A stretch of 45,512 nucleotides of DNA from Caldalkalibacillus thermarum. Lineage in GTDB: Bacteria; Bacillota; Bacilli; Caldalkalibacillales; Caldalkalibacillaceae. How positions within the stretch are numbered: position 1 is the first letter of the stretch; each line of letters begins with the position of its first letter. The notes beneath the pieces are model-generated. The model was not told the origin of the DNA. It did not search any database and was given only the letters and a program-made list of their open reading frames with translations. Location: positions 496 to 46,007 of the forward strand of contig NZ_BMKZ01000024.1 of NCBI RefSeq assembly GCF_014644735.1, written 5' to 3'. Made by a program: the position numbers and the translations under genes. Shown in pieces: positions 24,094 to 32,447 of this stretch.

Positions 24094-24540
24094 ATGATAG
24101 CCTCACTTGACTTGGCGGAGATCCTGGAGGAGACCGACCGCCTGGCGCAACTCATTCTCCGCTCCGAAGAAGTGAAGCAGTACCGTTTATGCAAACAGCG
24201 CTTAAAGCAGGATAAAGAGGCCCAAAAGTTAATCAAGCGTTTTGTTCAAAAGAAGGAACAATTTGAAGAGGTAGAGCGTTTTGGACGCTATCATCCCGAT
24301 TATGACCGCATTAAACAAGAAATGCGCCAATTAAAGCGTGAACTGGACTTAAATGAAAGTGTGGCCAACTTTAAAAAGGCGGAACGAACGCTTGAGGCCA
24401 TTTTGATAGAAATCAGCGAAAAAATTGCCTATGCCGTTTCAGATAGCATTAAAGTGCCCACTGGCAATCCATTCTTTGACCAGATTGGTTGCGGTGGTGG
24501 GGGATGCAGCGGCGGATGTGGCAGTTGCGGTAATCATTAA
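24094..24540 (+). CDS. ricF: RicF (YlbF), subunit of the RicAFT RNase Y regulatory complex
   Basis: RicF forms a ternary Fe-S complex with RicA (YmcA) and RicT (YaaT). In B. subtilis this complex tunes RNase Y-dependent mRNA maturation and is needed for competence, biofilm and sporulation. The 148 residues show the YlbF core (FVQKKEQFEEVERFGRYHPDY, LDLNESVANFKKAE) and the cysteine tail: C133, C138, C142 and C145 after the VPTGNPFFDQ motif. ATG 24094 follows CGGAGG with about 11 bases spacing; upstream in-frame GTG and TTG codons overlap the ribosome site. It has its own terminator. ylbG, rsmD and coaD, which follow in B. subtilis, are absent. Confidence 0.93.
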   Translation: MIASLDLAEILEETDRLAQLILRSEEVKQYRLCKQRLKQDKEAQKLIKRFVQKKEQFEEVERFGRYHPDYDRIKQEMRQLKRELDLNESVANFKKAERTLEAILIEISEKIAYAVSDSIKVPTGNPFFDQIGCGGGGCSGGCGSCGNH

Positions 24541-24542
24541 TG

Positions 24543-24570
24543 ACAACCACTCCAGTTTGGGGTGGTTGTT
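24543..24570 (+). terminator. Terminator of ricF
   Basis: ACAACCACTCC and GGGGTGGTTGT pair around AGTTT, followed by TTGTT. The hairpin begins right after the stop codon. Confidence 0.8.
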
Positions 24571-24630
24571 TGTTGATTCACCGGGAGCCAGCTTTGCCCA
24601 AAAAATAAGCTAATTGGAACAGAAGTTGTT

Positions 24631-24658
24631 TTGTTTTTGGGGCTTCATCCTTTATAAT
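24631..24658 (+). promoter_or_regulatory. Sigma-A promoter of the M23 lipoprotein gene
   Basis: TTGTTT (24631-24636), a 16-base spacer and TATAAT (24653-24658) lie about 50 bases before the start codon. Confidence 0.55.
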
Positions 24659-24708
24659 AGGAACTAGTCCGATAAAAGCATTAGTTTTAACAAAAGGATG
24701 GAGTGCCC

Positions 24709-25863
24709 TTGATTACGTTACAGAGACGTAGATGGATCGCCATATTTACAGTCATGATTCTTATTCTGGCCGGGTGTGCGCTTTCTCCTGACTCAGACAA
24801 GCAGACAGTTAAGCAGAATGAACGTAAACAGCAGGAAAAACAGGTAGAACATCAAAGAGGCGAATGGTTGACGCTGGACGCTGAACACCGTGAAGGGCAG
24901 TGGTGGATATCGGCCCGCCAGCTGGCTAAGGTCACCGAGGGTTCGGTTGAAGTGGATGAGATTAACGGAACAGCGGAGCTGGACATTCTCGGTGTCCCCT
25001 TTTTCCTGATCAAAGAAGTGTCTGTTGTGGAGAGAAATGGGGTGTATTTGCCTTATGAATTGGAGCCCCTGTTTACAGAAAATGATGTGCTCCTTCCGCT
25101 GGCTTTTCTCGAAAATGCCCTGGAGGCAGAATATGAGCTTGTAGAAACAGAACAAAAGGTGCGGTTATCGCTCGATCATGAGGCCGTTGCTGTTTTCAGT
25201 CAGCATGGTCAGACCACCTTTAACCTTCAGGAACTATCGGCCGATGATTTGATCGACTACCTGTCCTTTTTGTCTAATCCTATCCCCGGGGCCAAAATCA
25301 GCACGCGGGACTCTCATCTTCCCGGCGCCCCCCGTTCATACCGCAATGGTTACCATGAAGGGATTGACTGGTACGGGGGAGCCACGGGGATTGAGATTGG
25401 TTTGGATACGCCTGTCTTGTCAGTGGCCGATGGCGTAGTGGTACGGGCCGACCATGATTATGTGGAAATGGATCTGGAGGAACGGGAAGGCTATTTGTCC
25501 TGGTCAGCCCAACTGAGCGACACCCCCAACTATCTATTGGACAAACTAAGAGGACGCTCCGTCTGGGTGCAATATGATCACGGGGTGATGATCCGCTATG
25601 CCCATTTGTCCGCCGTTGAGGAGGGGATTGAAGTAGGCAAGGAAGTTAAGCGGGGCGATGTGCTGGGCTATGTGGGTAACTCGGGTACCAGCTTTGCCGT
25701 CAAAGGGGATGAATATGGAGGGCTCCATCTGCATGCTGATTTGCTCATTTACGGCGAGTTGTTCTGGAAGTACTTGGATGATTTAGATGAGGTGCGTTAT
25801 GTTTTAGAACATATTTTTCAAGATGAGCCCAAACTGATACCGGATGCTGGTGATTACAAATAA
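24709..25863 (+). CDS. M23 family peptidase lipoprotein
   Basis: This is a predicted membrane-anchored cell-wall endopeptidase. The signal peptide ends in the lipobox LAGC (cysteine 23 from the TTG start). A linker rich in Lys and Gln is followed by a region (about 45-155) resembling a copper-amine-oxidase-type N-terminal domain (WWISARQLAKVT, LLPLAFLENAL). The M23 (LytM) domain then spans about 210-365, with the zinc ligand pair in YHEGIDWYGG, VQYDHGVMIRYAHLS and GLHLHADLL. The start is uncertain: TTG 24709 is best spaced from GGAG, while GTG 24703 is also possible. The gene is monocistronic, with its own promoter and terminator. The substrate bond is not predictable. Confidence 0.88.
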   Translation: MITLQRRRWIAIFTVMILILAGCALSPDSDKQTVKQNERKQQEKQVEHQRGEWLTLDAEHREGQWWISARQLAKVTEGSVEVDEINGTAELDILGVPFFLIKEVSVVERNGVYLPYELEPLFTENDVLLPLAFLENALEAEYELVETEQKVRLSLDHEAVAVFSQHGQTTFNLQELSADDLIDYLSFLSNPIPGAKISTRDSHLPGAPRSYRNGYHEGIDWYGGATGIEIGLDTPVLSVADGVVVRADHDYVEMDLEEREGYLSWSAQLSDTPNYLLDKLRGRSVWVQYDHGVMIRYAHLSAVEEGIEVGKEVKRGDVLGYVGNSGTSFAVKGDEYGGLHLHADLLIYGELFWKYLDDLDEVRYVLEHIFQDEPKLIPDAGDYK

Positions 25864-25903
25864 ACAGCCTTCTGTAGTTCAGAGGGCTGTTTATTGTTTT
25901 TTT
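25862..25903 (+). terminator. Terminator of the M23 gene
   Basis: AAACAGCCTTCTG and CAGAGGGCTGTTT pair around TAGTT, with one imperfect pair, and a long T-rich run follows. Confidence 0.8.
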
Positions 25904-25938
25904 GCAAGGAATGAGTTGTACAGAAAACGCAATGACGT

Positions 25939-27420
25939 TTAGTGATTCCCAGATGGCACTCTTTTTGGCTGGCACCAGTCCAGCAGTGCTTCTCCATCTC
26001 GTGCATCCACATCTCTGACCAAGAAAAATGTTCCTCCAAAACCGGATAGAACACGCACACCGATCGAAGCGAGCTTTCTCCGCCGCTGGAAAAAAGAGCG
26101 GTTCACATGGGCTGACTGAACACATCGTTTAGGGATCAATATCGTGGCCTTAGATAAGAGACGGTATCGTAGCACTAGCAGTGGTCCCGATGTTCTCCAT
26201 CCAGCATCTTTATATTGCCAGTAAGCGAGAAGAGAAGCTAACCCCAAGATGAGAAAAGCAACCAACCCGTATGGCAGCCAAATGACAGCCGGGATCACCA
26301 CCAAAATAACAGGCAGACACAAGCGCAATTCATAGCAGAATAATGCCCGGTTCGGCACAGAATGGATGCCAAGCTGGCCAGGCCAATGGGTGTCCAGCCC
26401 CCAGTCTTGGGGTGCAACCGCCTGTAAAAAAGACTCGAGATCACGGCGGGGGATTAAGGGATGTAGTATCCGTGATCCCCCATACTCTTGGCCGTATCCG
26501 GCACATTCAATATACACTGTTGTCAGGCCAAACATCTGGCGCAAGGGATTTTCCGCTATCCTGATGGCCTGAATCCTTCTGAGAGGGATTGTAAATTCCC
26601 GTTTTTCTAACAATCCATAAGAAACATACACATCTGAATCTCTGCGGACCAGTGTAAAGTTGGCATACTTTACTGCGGTCGCCACTATGGCTGCCAGCCA
26701 GGACATCAACGCGATCAGCGGAACCAGATACAAGATGAGTGTGAGGTTGGATTGTACAAAGTTGGTCAACAGTTCAAACAAGTTAAGTGAAGGAAAGAGT
26801 TGATCCACTTGAGAGAGAACAGCCACCAAAATAGAACATAGTATCCCGAAACTCCCCGAGGTAGACGCAGCCACCAGTAAATCCCTGACCGACAATTGAA
26901 AGCAGACGCCAGCTGTTGGTCTGGAAAGGGCTAATTCGTTGATATCCCTATGTCCCGCTTTCGTCTCAGTTTTGTCAGGGGATAACAGCTCTTGCAGCTG
27001 TTTAGCCTCCGTCAATTTAACAGCAGCTAAGGACACTTCTGCCTGTTCACTGCTGGTGGCCGTGTCAATTTCCACTTTGGTCACGCCAAAGAGGCGGTGA
27101 AGGATGCCCGTTGTCAAATTAATCGTTTGGATGCGTTCTGTTGGAATATAGCGCCGTTTACGCACCACTATTCCATATTCAATGCGCAACTCACCATTGT
27201 TTACATAATAGACAAACCGCCACCAATAAAGAACGGATCCGGTAATGAACAACACGATGGCAACTCCGCTCAAAATGGTCACCAGCAGAAAGAGCTTTTG
27301 GCTGACCCCAGTACTCAAGAAACTGATGAACAAAAAGACCACCGTGAAAACTAATTCTTTTATCAGACGCAAGGTTTGCAAAAGGATGGCCACAGGATGG
27401 AGGCGGCGGGGGTCATACAT
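25939..27420 (-). CDS. ydbT: YdbT-like membrane protein with bacterial PH domains
   Basis: The 493-residue protein has the same length as B. subtilis YdbT. It contains paired hydrophobic segments alternating with three bPH2 (DUF304) domains, recognisable by VYYVNNGELRIEYGIVVRKRRYIPTERIQTI, VYVSYGLLEKREFTIPLRRIQAI and LLSKATILIPKRCVQSAHV (partly quoted). ATG 27420 has GGGAGGCG upstream and overlaps ydbS by 8 bases. In B. subtilis ydbST belongs to the sigma-W regulon and contributes to resistance to certain antimicrobial peptides. The mechanism is not settled. Confidence 0.9.
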   Translation of the reverse strand: MYDPRRLHPVAILLQTLRLIKELVFTVVFLFISFLSTGVSQKLFLLVTILSGVAIVLFITGSVLYWWRFVYYVNNGELRIEYGIVVRKRRYIPTERIQTINLTTGILHRLFGVTKVEIDTATSSEQAEVSLAAVKLTEAKQLQELLSPDKTETKAGHRDINELALSRPTAGVCFQLSVRDLLVAASTSGSFGILCSILVAVLSQVDQLFPSLNLFELLTNFVQSNLTLILYLVPLIALMSWLAAIVATAVKYANFTLVRRDSDVYVSYGLLEKREFTIPLRRIQAIRIAENPLRQMFGLTTVYIECAGYGQEYGGSRILHPLIPRRDLESFLQAVAPQDWGLDTHWPGQLGIHSVPNRALFCYELRLCLPVILVVIPAVIWLPYGLVAFLILGLASLLAYWQYKDAGWRTSGPLLVLRYRLLSKATILIPKRCVQSAHVNRSFFQRRRKLASIGVRVLSGFGGTFFLVRDVDARDGEALLDWCQPKRVPSGNH

Positions 27421-27916
27421 CTTCTTTCGCCTCCCGGGCCAAAACCGAAATCCGGTCCCGCAATGCATCGGCCACCGTGTCTTGCAAAGCTGGGATTTCA
27501 TGCAAGCCTCCAGCGGTGTTGATGGTGACACTGGACAGGCCGAAATAGCGCAAAAGGGGACCTTGTCTGGTGTCCACATGTTGCACTCTGATCATGGGGA
27601 TCAGCGTCCGCTTGACTACCAGCACGCCATGTTTCAGATCGATTTCATATTCGTTGACTTCATATCTCCAACGTTTCCAGCGCACCGCGGGAACTATTCC
27701 AATATGAACAATACTCATCACAGCGGCTGTTAATAGCAATATCCACAATAACCAAGGTGCTAAGAGCCAGGAAAACTGTGGTGGGAGACTGAGATAGGAA
27801 TAAAGCACATAATAGATCAGGACTGCTATCCAATACAGGGCGGCCATCAGGCTGCCGCTGATGCGCCATACGGTCAAGGCTTTCTTATCTATCCGTTGGG
27901 TTGGTTCCGGTCTCAT
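27413..27916 (-). CDS. ydbS: YdbS-like membrane protein with bacterial PH domain
   Basis: The 167-residue protein has two N-terminal membrane helices (about 23-45 and 50-75) followed by one bPH2 domain: YEVNEYEIDLKHGVLVVKRT, IPMIRVQHVDT and LLRYFGLSSVTINTAGG. It matches YdbS in size and layout and is cotranscribed with ydbT through an 8-base overlap. The proteins probably form a heteromeric membrane complex. GGAGGATGA precedes the ATG. The visible promoter is sigma-A type; I found no sigma-W signature (TGAAAC-N16-CGTA) at a fitting position, unlike the B. subtilis operon. Confidence 0.9.
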   Translation of the reverse strand: MRPEPTQRIDKKALTVWRISGSLMAALYWIAVLIYYVLYSYLSLPPQFSWLLAPWLLWILLLTAAVMSIVHIGIVPAVRWKRWRYEVNEYEIDLKHGVLVVKRTLIPMIRVQHVDTRQGPLLRYFGLSSVTINTAGGLHEIPALQDTVADALRDRISVLAREAKEDV

Positions 27917-27946
27917 CGTTCATCCTCCAAGACAGCTTACCTTCAC

Positions 27947-27976
27947 ATTATAGAGACTAACGCCCTTGTTTATCAA
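27947..27976 (-). promoter_or_regulatory. Sigma-A promoter of ydbST
   Basis: On the minus strand TTGATA (27976-27971), an 18-base spacer and TATAAT (27952-27947) lie about 35 bases upstream of ydbS. Confidence 0.65.
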
Positions 27977-28052
27977 CTCTTGTGGTAGTTCGCCAGTCCT
28001 CAAAGTTTCTTTCATTGTTAATCTCAAACAACCACGACAGCACAGCACAAGT

Positions 28053-28099
28053 ACAAAAAAGAAGCAACCTACCTTGGAAGCTGGCGGAGTGGGTTGCTT
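28053..28099 (-). terminator. Terminator of thiM
   Basis: On the minus strand AAGCAACCCAC (28099-28089) pairs with GTAGGTTGCTT (28072-28062), with one mismatch, followed by CTTTTTT. Confidence 0.75.
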
Positions 28100-28154
28100 A
28101 ATGTCAGGACCGCTTTTTGAGGATGATGAAGGGCAGCCAGATCAGCCGCCCAAA

Positions 28155-28898
28155 TTACAAGAGGGATGCCACCCTTTTTTCCAGCTGTTCAGGTGTAATG
28201 TGATACAAAGCATCCAAAAGGGCCGGAACAAAACTGCCCGGTCCGGATGCCTTAGCGCCAGCCATCTCCCCGGCCAGTTTGAGCATGCTTAAGGCATGAA
28301 CCGCTGCCTTCTGAGCGTCTTGTTCCACAGCCAGAAATAATCCAATCAGGGAAGTGGCTAGACAGCCGGTGCCTGTCACTCTGGCCAGCAGGGGATGTCC
28401 ACCCGTTATGGCCACGTGATTGACATAGTCCGTCTCTCCCGTCAAAGCCATCACCGCCTCAAAAGGCCAGTCGACGGGAGCAGCAGACGAGCCGGCATCC
28501 ACTCCCTTTCCTTCCCAGCTGCCTTTGGCCAGAAAGGAGAGCTCTGCTCTATTGCCGCAAATCACGGCAAAGGAGACCTCATCCATCAAACGTGTCACTG
28601 CACGGCGGCGAAAAGCGGTTGCGCCCACCCCAACCGGGTCCAGCACAACGGGAATGTTCAGCTGGTTGGCTTTTTTTCCGGCGAGTGCCGCGGCTTCGAC
28701 CAGGCCAGGGTCAAGGGTGCCAATATTGATCACCAAAGCTTGGGCGTGGCTGACCATTTCTTCTACGTCCTCAGCATGGTGGGACATGACAGGACTGCCG
28801 CCGGCAGCCAGTGTCCCGTTAGCCACAAAGTTCATCACCACTTGATTGGTAATATGGTGAATAAGCGGAGATTGCGCCCTGATTTTCCTCAACAGCAT
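28155..28898 (-). CDS. thiM: Hydroxyethylthiazole kinase, shortened
   Basis: ThiM phosphorylates the thiazole moiety with ATP in thiamine salvage. Family motifs are clear: PLIHHITNQVVMNFVANGTLA at the start, NIGTLDP, VVLDPVGVGAT, ICGNRAEL and VTGTGC with the active-site cysteine 179. The protein has 247 residues, about 20 fewer than usual, and the cysteine lies about 19 positions earlier than in B. subtilis (Cys198). The loss falls between GKGVDAGSSAAPVDW and GGHPLL, so the helix and hairpin there are trimmed. It is an orphan: no thiE, thiD or tenA nearby and no TPP riboswitch upstream. Likely still functional, with somewhat lower certainty. Confidence 0.9.
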   Translation of the reverse strand: MLLRKIRAQSPLIHHITNQVVMNFVANGTLAAGGSPVMSHHAEDVEEMVSHAQALVINIGTLDPGLVEAAALAGKKANQLNIPVVLDPVGVGATAFRRRAVTRLMDEVSFAVICGNRAELSFLAKGSWEGKGVDAGSSAAPVDWPFEAVMALTGETDYVNHVAITGGHPLLARVTGTGCLATSLIGLFLAVEQDAQKAAVHALSMLKLAGEMAGAKASGPGSFVPALLDALYHITPEQLEKRVASLL

Positions 28899-28964
28899 AA
28901 TCGATAACCCTCCTTATTCTTGCCAGGCTTATACCTTGGCTGATACCATTCTTATTCTCTTGCA

Positions 28965-28992
28965 AGTATAAAGCGTTGAAAGCCGATGTCAA
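28965..28992 (-). promoter_or_regulatory. Sigma-A promoter of thiM
   Basis: On the minus strand a consensus TTGACA (28992-28987), a 16-base spacer and TATACT (28970-28965). Only about 60 bases remain to the start codon, too few for a TPP riboswitch. Confidence 0.7.
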
Positions 28993-29042
28993 GGTAAAAA
29001 TTTCTAACAAGACTGTGGCCAAATTATGAAACCAAACAAAAA

Positions 29043-29058
29043 TGTGATGTATTTCACA
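29043..29058 (+). promoter_or_regulatory. Fnr-type site upstream of doxX-like gene
   Basis: TGTGATGTATTTCACA is a perfect match to the Bacillus Fnr consensus TGTGA-N2-TA-N2-TCACA. Its centre is about 42 bases before the start predicted from a TACACT -10 box at 29081-29086, the class II activator position. Confidence 0.75.
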
Positions 29059-29080
29059 TGTCTTTAGCTGCTAAGAACTG

Positions 29081-29095
29081 TACACTTAAAGTGTA
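29081..29095 (+). promoter_or_regulatory. Palindromic operator overlapping the doxX -10 region
   Basis: TACACTTAAAGTGTA is a perfect 15-bp palindrome with a single central base. It has the length and symmetry of MarR/OhrR operators; the B. subtilis OhrR half-operator as I recall it differs at two symmetric positions. It overlaps the likely -10 box and start site, so a bound protein would repress. Confidence 0.55.
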
Positions 29096-29131
29096 AACAA
29101 CACCACTACATTTTGAAAGGAGGAATGGTTG

Positions 29132-29647
29132 ATGTTTGTCAAGTTTCTCAGAGAGAGTGCTGTTGCTGCTTGGTTATTATTAATTGCCCGTCTGTGGCTG
29201 GGGTGGAAATGGTTGAAGGCAGGTTGGGGCAAAGTGACAGGGGAATTTGACGCTTCAGGGTATTTACAAGGAGCCATTGCCAAAGCCAGCGGAGACAATC
29301 CAGTTGTACAAGAGTGGTGGGCCAACTTTTTAAGTGGATTCGCACTTCCGAATGTTCAGTTGTTCAATTTTTTAGTTGCTTGGGGAGAGTTACTTGTCGG
29401 TCTGGGTCTTATTTTAGGGACTTTTACAACATTTGCAACTCTGATGGGTGTTGTGATGAACTTTGCTTTCCTGTTCTCCGGAACCATCAGCACCAACCCT
29501 AACATGGTGCTAGTAGCCATATTTATCCTGGTTGCTGGGGCCAATGCCGGTAAAATCGGTTTGGACCGCTGGGTCATTCCTTACATCAGACAAGGAGTGC
29601 AAGCGCTGCTCAACCGGGGTAAGGAGCTTAAACAAACTGGTGTCTAG
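29132..29647 (+). CDS. DoxX family membrane protein
   Basis: The 171-residue protein has four hydrophobic helices with the DoxX pattern (LIARLWLGWKWLKAGWGK, LVAWGELLVGLGLILG, VLVAIFILVAGANAGKIGLD). DoxX-like proteins are associated with quinone-linked thiosulfate oxidation in archaea and with thiol or quinone stress (CatD) in Bacillus; the exact role here is unknown. ATG 29132 has AAAGGAGG at 8 bases; other ATGs nearby are out of frame or poorly spaced. It appears monocistronic. The promoter carries a perfect Fnr site and an overlapping palindrome, suggesting induction without oxygen together with control by a second regulator. Confidence 0.85.
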   Translation: MFVKFLRESAVAAWLLLIARLWLGWKWLKAGWGKVTGEFDASGYLQGAIAKASGDNPVVQEWWANFLSGFALPNVQLFNFLVAWGELLVGLGLILGTFTTFATLMGVVMNFAFLFSGTISTNPNMVLVAIFILVAGANAGKIGLDRWVIPYIRQGVQALLNRGKELKQTGV

Positions 29648-29733
29648 GGAAGTACACAAGTAGAGAAATAAACATAAAGAGAGATAAAAAAATAATTGTT
29701 CTGTGCAACACCTGTTCTTTTTTTAGCTATATA

Positions 29734-29749
29734 TGTGAAACGATTCACA
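29734..29749 (+). promoter_or_regulatory. Fnr/Rex-type palindrome upstream of adhE
   Basis: TGTGAAACGATTCACA fits TGTGA-N6-TCACA. With one more base on each side (ATGTGAA-N4-TTCACAA) it also matches the Rex consensus TTGTGAA-N4-TTCACAA with one mismatch. No convincing -10 box lies at the distance needed for class II Fnr activation, so repression by Rex is a serious alternative. Confidence 0.7.
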
Positions 29750-29795
29750 AGCTTAAACTTGTTAAACCTTTAATAATGATAGGAGGAGAGAAATC

Positions 29796-32408
29796 ATGGC
29801 GGTCAAACACAAAGAAGCCAAACCATCTGATTTAGCTGCAGTGATTGACACGTTAATCACCAATGCTGAGCATGCCCAGCGAGAGTATATGCACCTCAAT
29901 CAAGAGCAAGTGGACCACATTGTCAAGGAGATGGCCCTCGCTGGGTTGGATCAGCATATGGCCTTAGCCAAACTGGCCGTGGAAGAGACCGGAAGAGGTG
30001 TCTATGAAGACAAAGCGATCAAAAACATTTTTGCTACTGAATATATCTACCACAATATCAAATACGACAAAACAGTAGGCATCATTAAGGAAGATCAATA
30101 CAACGGAATAGTGGAAATTGCCGAACCCGTGGGTATTGTGCTGGGGGTGACACCCGTCACCAATCCCACCTCAACAACCTTGTTTAAATCCTTAATCGCC
30201 GTTAAAACACGCAATCCTATCATCTTCGCTTTCCATCCTTCTGCTCAAAAATGCAGCCGTGAGGCGGCGCGTATTGTCCGTGATGCAGCGGTCAAAGCAG
30301 GGGCACCTGAGCATTGTATCCAATGGGTAGAGAACCCTTCTGTGGAAACCACCCAGGCGCTGATGAAGCATCCTAGAGTGGCCTTAATTCTGGCCACCGG
30401 AGGTGCATCCATGGTCAAATCAGCTTACAGCTCAGGCAAGCCGGCCTTGGGTGTGGGACCGGGGAATGTGCCGTGCTACATTGAAAAGACAGCTCACATC
30501 AAACGGGCTGTGACCGATTTGATGCTCTCCAAAACTTTTGACAACGGCATGATTTGCGCTTCAGAGCAGGCTGTTATTGTCGATAAAGACATTTGCCCAG
30601 AAGTCAAGGCGTTTATGGCTGACAATGGCTGCTACTTTTTATCACCTGCTGAGTTGAAAAAAGTGGAGAAACTGGTGATTAACCCTTCTACCTGCGCAGT
30701 GAACCCCGATATCGTCGGTCAACCAGCGGTCAAAATTGCTGAACTGGCCGGTATTAAGGTGCCTGATCAGACAAAAATTCTTGTGGCTGAGCTGAAAGGG
30801 GTCGGCCCCCAGCATCCCCTTTCCAGGGAAAAATTAAGTCCGGTTTTGGCCTTTTACCAAGCGAAAACAACAGAAGAGGGCCTCAGGCTGGCTGAGAACA
30901 TCATCGCCTTTGGAGGCATGGGCCACTCCGCTGTGATTCACTCCAGCAATCCCAAGGTGATTGAAGCCTACGGCAAGCGCATGAAAACAGGACGGATCAT
31001 TGTCAATGCTCCGTCTTCACAGGGGGCCATCGGCGATGGCGATATTTATAATGCCTGCATCCCCTCGTTGACTTTAGGCTGCGGCACATTTGGCCATAAC
31101 TCGACCACAGCCAATGTGTCTGCCATCCATCTCATCAATGTGAAACGTATGGCCACACGCACGTACAACATGCAGTGGTTTAAAGTGCCGCCTAAAATTT
31201 ATTTTGAAAAAGGCGCAACTAAATACCTGGAAAAAATGAGGGACATCAGCCGGGTCTTTATTGTGACAGACCCTCACATGGAAAAGCTGGGTTACGTAGA
31301 CCGGGTGCTGTACTGGCTGCGCAAACGTCCCGATTATGTCCAGGTGGAAACATTCTCGGAAGTGGAGCCAGATCCCTCCTTTGACACCGTGCTCAAAGGG
31401 GCAGAGCTGATGAAAAAATATGAACCTGATGTGATTATTGCCCTGGGCGGAGGATCCCCTATTGATGCAGCTAAAGCAATGTGGCTGTTATACGAATATC
31501 CGCAAGTGGATGTAAACGGCATAAAGCAGAAGTTTTTGGATATCCGCAAGCGGGTGTATAAATATCCCTTGTTGGGCAAAAAGGGCAAATTTGTGGCCAT
31601 TCCAACCACGTCAGGAACCGGGTCTGAGGTCACGCCCTTCTCCGTCATCACGGATAAAGCAGAGAATGTGAAATATCCTCTGGCTGATTATGAATTAACC
31701 CCTGATGTGGCCATCATTGACCCGGAGTATGTGCTCAGTGTGCCTAAAAATGTAACGGCAGATACGGGGATGGATGTGCTGACCCATGCCATTGAAGCCT
31801 ATGTTTCCAACATGGCCAACGACTATACGGACGGATTGGCCATCAAGGCGATCCAGCTGGTGTTTGAGTACTTGCCCCGGGCCTATCATAATGGACGGGA
31901 TGAAGTGGCCAGAGAAAAAATGCATAACGCTTCGGCCATCGCCGGCATGGCCTTTGCCAATGCCTTCTTGGGCATCAATCACAGCCTGGCCCACAAGCTG
32001 GGGGCAGCCTTTGACATTCCCCACGGCAGGGCCAATACGGTCCTGATGCCCCATGTGATCCGGTATAATGCCCTGAAGCCGACCAAATTTTCCTCTTTCC
32101 CTAAGTATGAACACTTTGTGGCCGACCAGCGATATGCCGAGATAGCCCGGGTTCTGGGTTTGCCTTGCCGGACAGTGGAAGAAGGGGTACAAAGCCTGAT
32201 CAAAGCGGTGATTGATCTGGCTAAAGAACTGGAAATGCCCCTCAGCATTGCCGAGTGCGGTGTCGGGCGTGAGGTGTTTGAAGCCCAGGTGGATCAGCTG
32301 GCCGAAAAAGCCTTCGAAGACCAGTGCACAACCACCAACCCCAAATTGCCGCTGGTCAGTGAGTTAGCGGAAATTTACCGTCAAGCTTACGAAGGTTACA
32401 AAGACTGA
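29796..32408 (+). CDS. adhE: Bifunctional acetaldehyde-CoA/alcohol dehydrogenase
   Basis: AdhE reduces acetyl-CoA to acetaldehyde and then ethanol, consuming two NADH. The 870 residues match the usual size. The N-terminal aldehyde dehydrogenase domain (about 1-440) has VTPVTNPTSTTLFK, the catalytic cysteine 254 in MICASEQ and GGMGHSAVIHS. A linker leads to the iron-dependent alcohol dehydrogenase domain (about 455-870) with ALGGGSPIDAAKAMW, IPTTSGTGSEVTPF, TGMDVLTHAIEAYVS and the metal ligands in LGINHSLAHKLGAAF and IPHGRANTVLMP. AGGAGGAG precedes the ATG. It leads an operon with pflB and pflA (gaps of 39 and 27 bases). The Fnr/Rex-type site upstream suggests expression when oxygen is low and NADH high. 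Confidence 0.96.
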   Translation: MAVKHKEAKPSDLAAVIDTLITNAEHAQREYMHLNQEQVDHIVKEMALAGLDQHMALAKLAVEETGRGVYEDKAIKNIFATEYIYHNIKYDKTVGIIKEDQYNGIVEIAEPVGIVLGVTPVTNPTSTTLFKSLIAVKTRNPIIFAFHPSAQKCSREAARIVRDAAVKAGAPEHCIQWVENPSVETTQALMKHPRVALILATGGASMVKSAYSSGKPALGVGPGNVPCYIEKTAHIKRAVTDLMLSKTFDNGMICASEQAVIVDKDICPEVKAFMADNGCYFLSPAELKKVEKLVINPSTCAVNPDIVGQPAVKIAELAGIKVPDQTKILVAELKGVGPQHPLSREKLSPVLAFYQAKTTEEGLRLAENIIAFGGMGHSAVIHSSNPKVIEAYGKRMKTGRIIVNAPSSQGAIGDGDIYNACIPSLTLGCGTFGHNSTTANVSAIHLINVKRMATRTYNMQWFKVPPKIYFEKGATKYLEKMRDISRVFIVTDPHMEKLGYVDRVLYWLRKRPDYVQVETFSEVEPDPSFDTVLKGAELMKKYEPDVIIALGGGSPIDAAKAMWLLYEYPQVDVNGIKQKFLDIRKRVYKYPLLGKKGKFVAIPTTSGTGSEVTPFSVITDKAENVKYPLADYELTPDVAIIDPEYVLSVPKNVTADTGMDVLTHAIEAYVSNMANDYTDGLAIKAIQLVFEYLPRAYHNGRDEVAREKMHNASAIAGMAFANAFLGINHSLAHKLGAAFDIPHGRANTVLMPHVIRYNALKPTKFSSFPKYEHFVADQRYAEIARVLGLPCRTVEEGVQSLIKAVIDLAKELEMPLSIAECGVGREVFEAQVDQLAEKAFEDQCTTTNPKLPLVSELAEIYRQAYEGYKD

Positions 32409-32447
32409 ACAAAGCATACTCATAAAAACTTGAAAGGAGCATGTGGT

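Noticed and set aside
28899-29000. TPP riboswitch upstream of thiM
   Set aside because: No thi-box elements were found (no CTGAGA and no ACCTGATCTGGATAA-like segment), and the leader is only about 60 bases.
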